Shown piece by piece: positions 62,677 through 64,000 of a DNA stretch of 64,000 nt. The stretch covers positions 1 to 64,000 of the forward strand of contig JADJHP010000001.1 in the NCBI GenBank assembly GCA_016707525.1, written 5' to 3'. Position 1 is the first letter of the stretch. The number at the start of each line of letters is the position of its first letter. Source of the DNA: Ignavibacteriota bacterium. Its GTDB lineage: Bacteria; Bacteroidota; Ignavibacteria; UBA10030; UBA6906. The notes below the pieces were generated by a model. The model was not told the DNA's origin and did no database searches. It worked only from the letters and a program-made list of their open reading frames with translations. Both the position numbers and the translations under genes were made by a program.

Positions 62677-64000
62677 AGCCCCCTCAGGCCGTGTTCTCGC
62701 TAGTCCCGAAAGCACTGGCATTGAAGATCCCTGCCCTTCCTCTTTCCGTGGAGGACGGTACCCTTGTGTGCGCCGTGCCGGAAGGAATGGAGGAGAGTGC
62801 CCTCCGGGATCTTGAGTTCGTCACCGGGCGCAAGGTCAGGTGCTCGCCCATGCCGAGGGCAGAGCTGGACAGCGCGATCGCCAGCGCATACCCTGGTGGG
62901 GCCCAGATATCCAATCAGCACTCGGGCAATAAACAATCAGCGTCTTCTGCTGCCTCAGTCCACTCCGAAGGTTCGGCCGTATCTCTTGCAAGCGCGCTTA
63001 TCGCAGATGCCGTAAGGATGGGAGCAAGTGACATACACGTTGAACCGTACGAGACCTTCGTCCGCATCCGTTACCGGCTTGATGGAGTCCTGAGAGAAGT
63101 CTCCCAGCCAGGGGTTGCTCAAGGCCGCACGCTTATCTCTCGTCTAAAGATCATGGCCGACCTGGACATCGCCGAGAAGAGACGCCCTCAGGATGGGCGC
63201 TTACGGGTCCGCGAGGAGGGGAGGACGATCGATATCCGCGTCTCGACGCTCCCCACGGATTTCGGCGAGAAGGTGGTGCTTCGCATCCTCGACAAGTCCC
63301 GCCTCCAGCTTGATTTGGCCCGGCTCGGTTTTGAAGATGCTGATCTCGCCTCGTTCAAGAAGGCGCTCAAGCTCCCGCATGGCATGATCCTCGTGACCGG
63401 CCCCACAGGAAGCGGGAAGACAACCACGCTCTACGCCGCGCTGAGCTACCTCAATCACCCCGGGGTGAACATCACCACGATCGAAGACCCGATCGAGTAC
63501 AATCTGCCCGGCATTAACCAGACGCACGTCCGGTCCGACATTGGACTCACGTTTGCCGCAGCTCTCCGCTCGATCCTCCGTCAGGACCCCAACGTAGTGA
63601 TGGTGGGGAGATTCGGGACGGCGAGACGGCCGAGATTGCCACCCGGGCAGCCTTAACAGGTCATCTTGTCCTCTCAACGCTTCATACTAATGACGCTCCA
63701 TCGGCAATCACGCGTCTCAAGGACATGGGCATCGAGCCATTTCTTCTTGCCGCTTCCCTCAAGATGGTGCTGGCGCAGCGACTCCTGAGGCGCCTGTGCG
63801 CAGCCTGCCGGGAGGTCGATTGCGCGCGACCTGATCTTGAACCCAAGTTGGAGCCATCCATGCCTTCCCGCCAGTGGCGAGGCCGCGGCTGTCCTGAGTG
63901 CGGAGGCACGGGGTATCGCGGGAGGAAGGCTGTGTATGAGATCCTGCCGATGGAAGGCGCCATCGCCGATCTGGTGGCCGCCGGCGCCACCTCAAGTGCG
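62655..64000 (+). CDS. type II secretion/type IV pilus assembly ATPase GspE/PilB (frameshifted, runs off the window)
   Basis: An N-terminal MshEN-like region (residues about 10-85) is followed by the ATPase core: SDIHVEPYETFVRIRYRLDG, LKIMADLDIAEKRRPQDGR, Walker A GPTGSGKT and the Asp box TTIEDPIEY. At 63603-63606 the frame breaks in a G run (GTGGGGAGATT). With one extra G it continues as EIRDGETAEIATRAALTGHL, then STLHTNDAPSAITRL and the zinc-finger cysteines (CAAC, CPECGGTG) to base 64000. A missing G in a homopolymer suggests assembly error. It powers pilus or pseudopilus extension. Confidence 0.85.

Noticed and set aside
1..64000. CRISPR arrays, rRNA genes and prophage modules
   Set aside because: No regularly spaced repeats, no rRNA-like conserved stretches, and no phage structural genes were seen.

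Overview
The window looks like a GC-rich member of the Ignavibacteria/Chlorobi side of the Bacteroidota (FCB group). Many secreted proteins end in a type IX secretion (T9SS) sorting domain of the YPNPFNP...GVYFYR...KKLLLVR kind. Promoters have the spacing TTGACA-17-TAnnTT. The nitrous-oxide reductase is the Sec/lipoprotein (clade II) type typical of this group. No rRNA gene, intact tRNA or CRISPR array is visible.

Bases 1-24,900 are a fluid accessory region. Five full-length T9SS cargo genes (beta-propeller/BNR, YCF48-like and RCC1 types) alternate with truncated cargo genes. Among them lie a group II intron, a 1.33-kb DDE insertion sequence with a 7-bp target duplication, an IS3-family element, an integrase fragment, one intact and three damaged copies of a four-helix-bundle gene, and a triple-hairpin intergenic repeat (a further copy lies at 54.1 kb). 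A 1-kb DUF4160/DUF2442/59-aa cassette is present twice. A minus-strand block at 0.8-3.4 kb encodes a lipoprotein, a frameshifted ECF sigma factor and its anti-sigma factor.

Bases 25,100-45,400 are a respiratory nitrogen block. It holds NrfHA (nitrite to ammonium), DUF1858 and DUF438/hemerythrin/PAS proteins, a large T9SS protein with a protease-like domain, then one long operon: FAD/Fe-S oxidoreductase, Rieske protein, cytochrome b, pentaheme cytochrome c, NosZ, NosB, NosD, NosF, NosL, NosY and a ferredoxin. The Rieske/cytochrome b/cytochrome c set is the likely electron route to NosZ. A beta-propeller histidine kinase with its LuxR-type regulator, an outer-membrane barrel protein and two secreted proteins follow.

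From about 54,190 the character changes. A 3' fragment of tRNA-Asp(GTC) looks like the attachment end of an integrated island. To its right are an OLD-like ATPase/nuclease with an in-frame stop, a sigma-54 activator without a receiver domain, a membrane glycosyltransferase and a type II secretion/type IV pilus operon (pseudopilin, prepilin peptidase, GspE/PilB). A clear sigma-54 promoter with two upstream 17-bp palindromes precedes the pilus operon.

The most unusual signal is a recurring module: a conserved promoter, a short transcribed leader with a G-rich motif (TCGGGGG), a covarying hairpin (GCCTC...GAGGC) and a U-rich tail. It occurs five times, four of them directly before genes or gene remnants for secreted proteins. 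At least four apparent single-base frameshifts suggest that some broken genes may be assembly errors.
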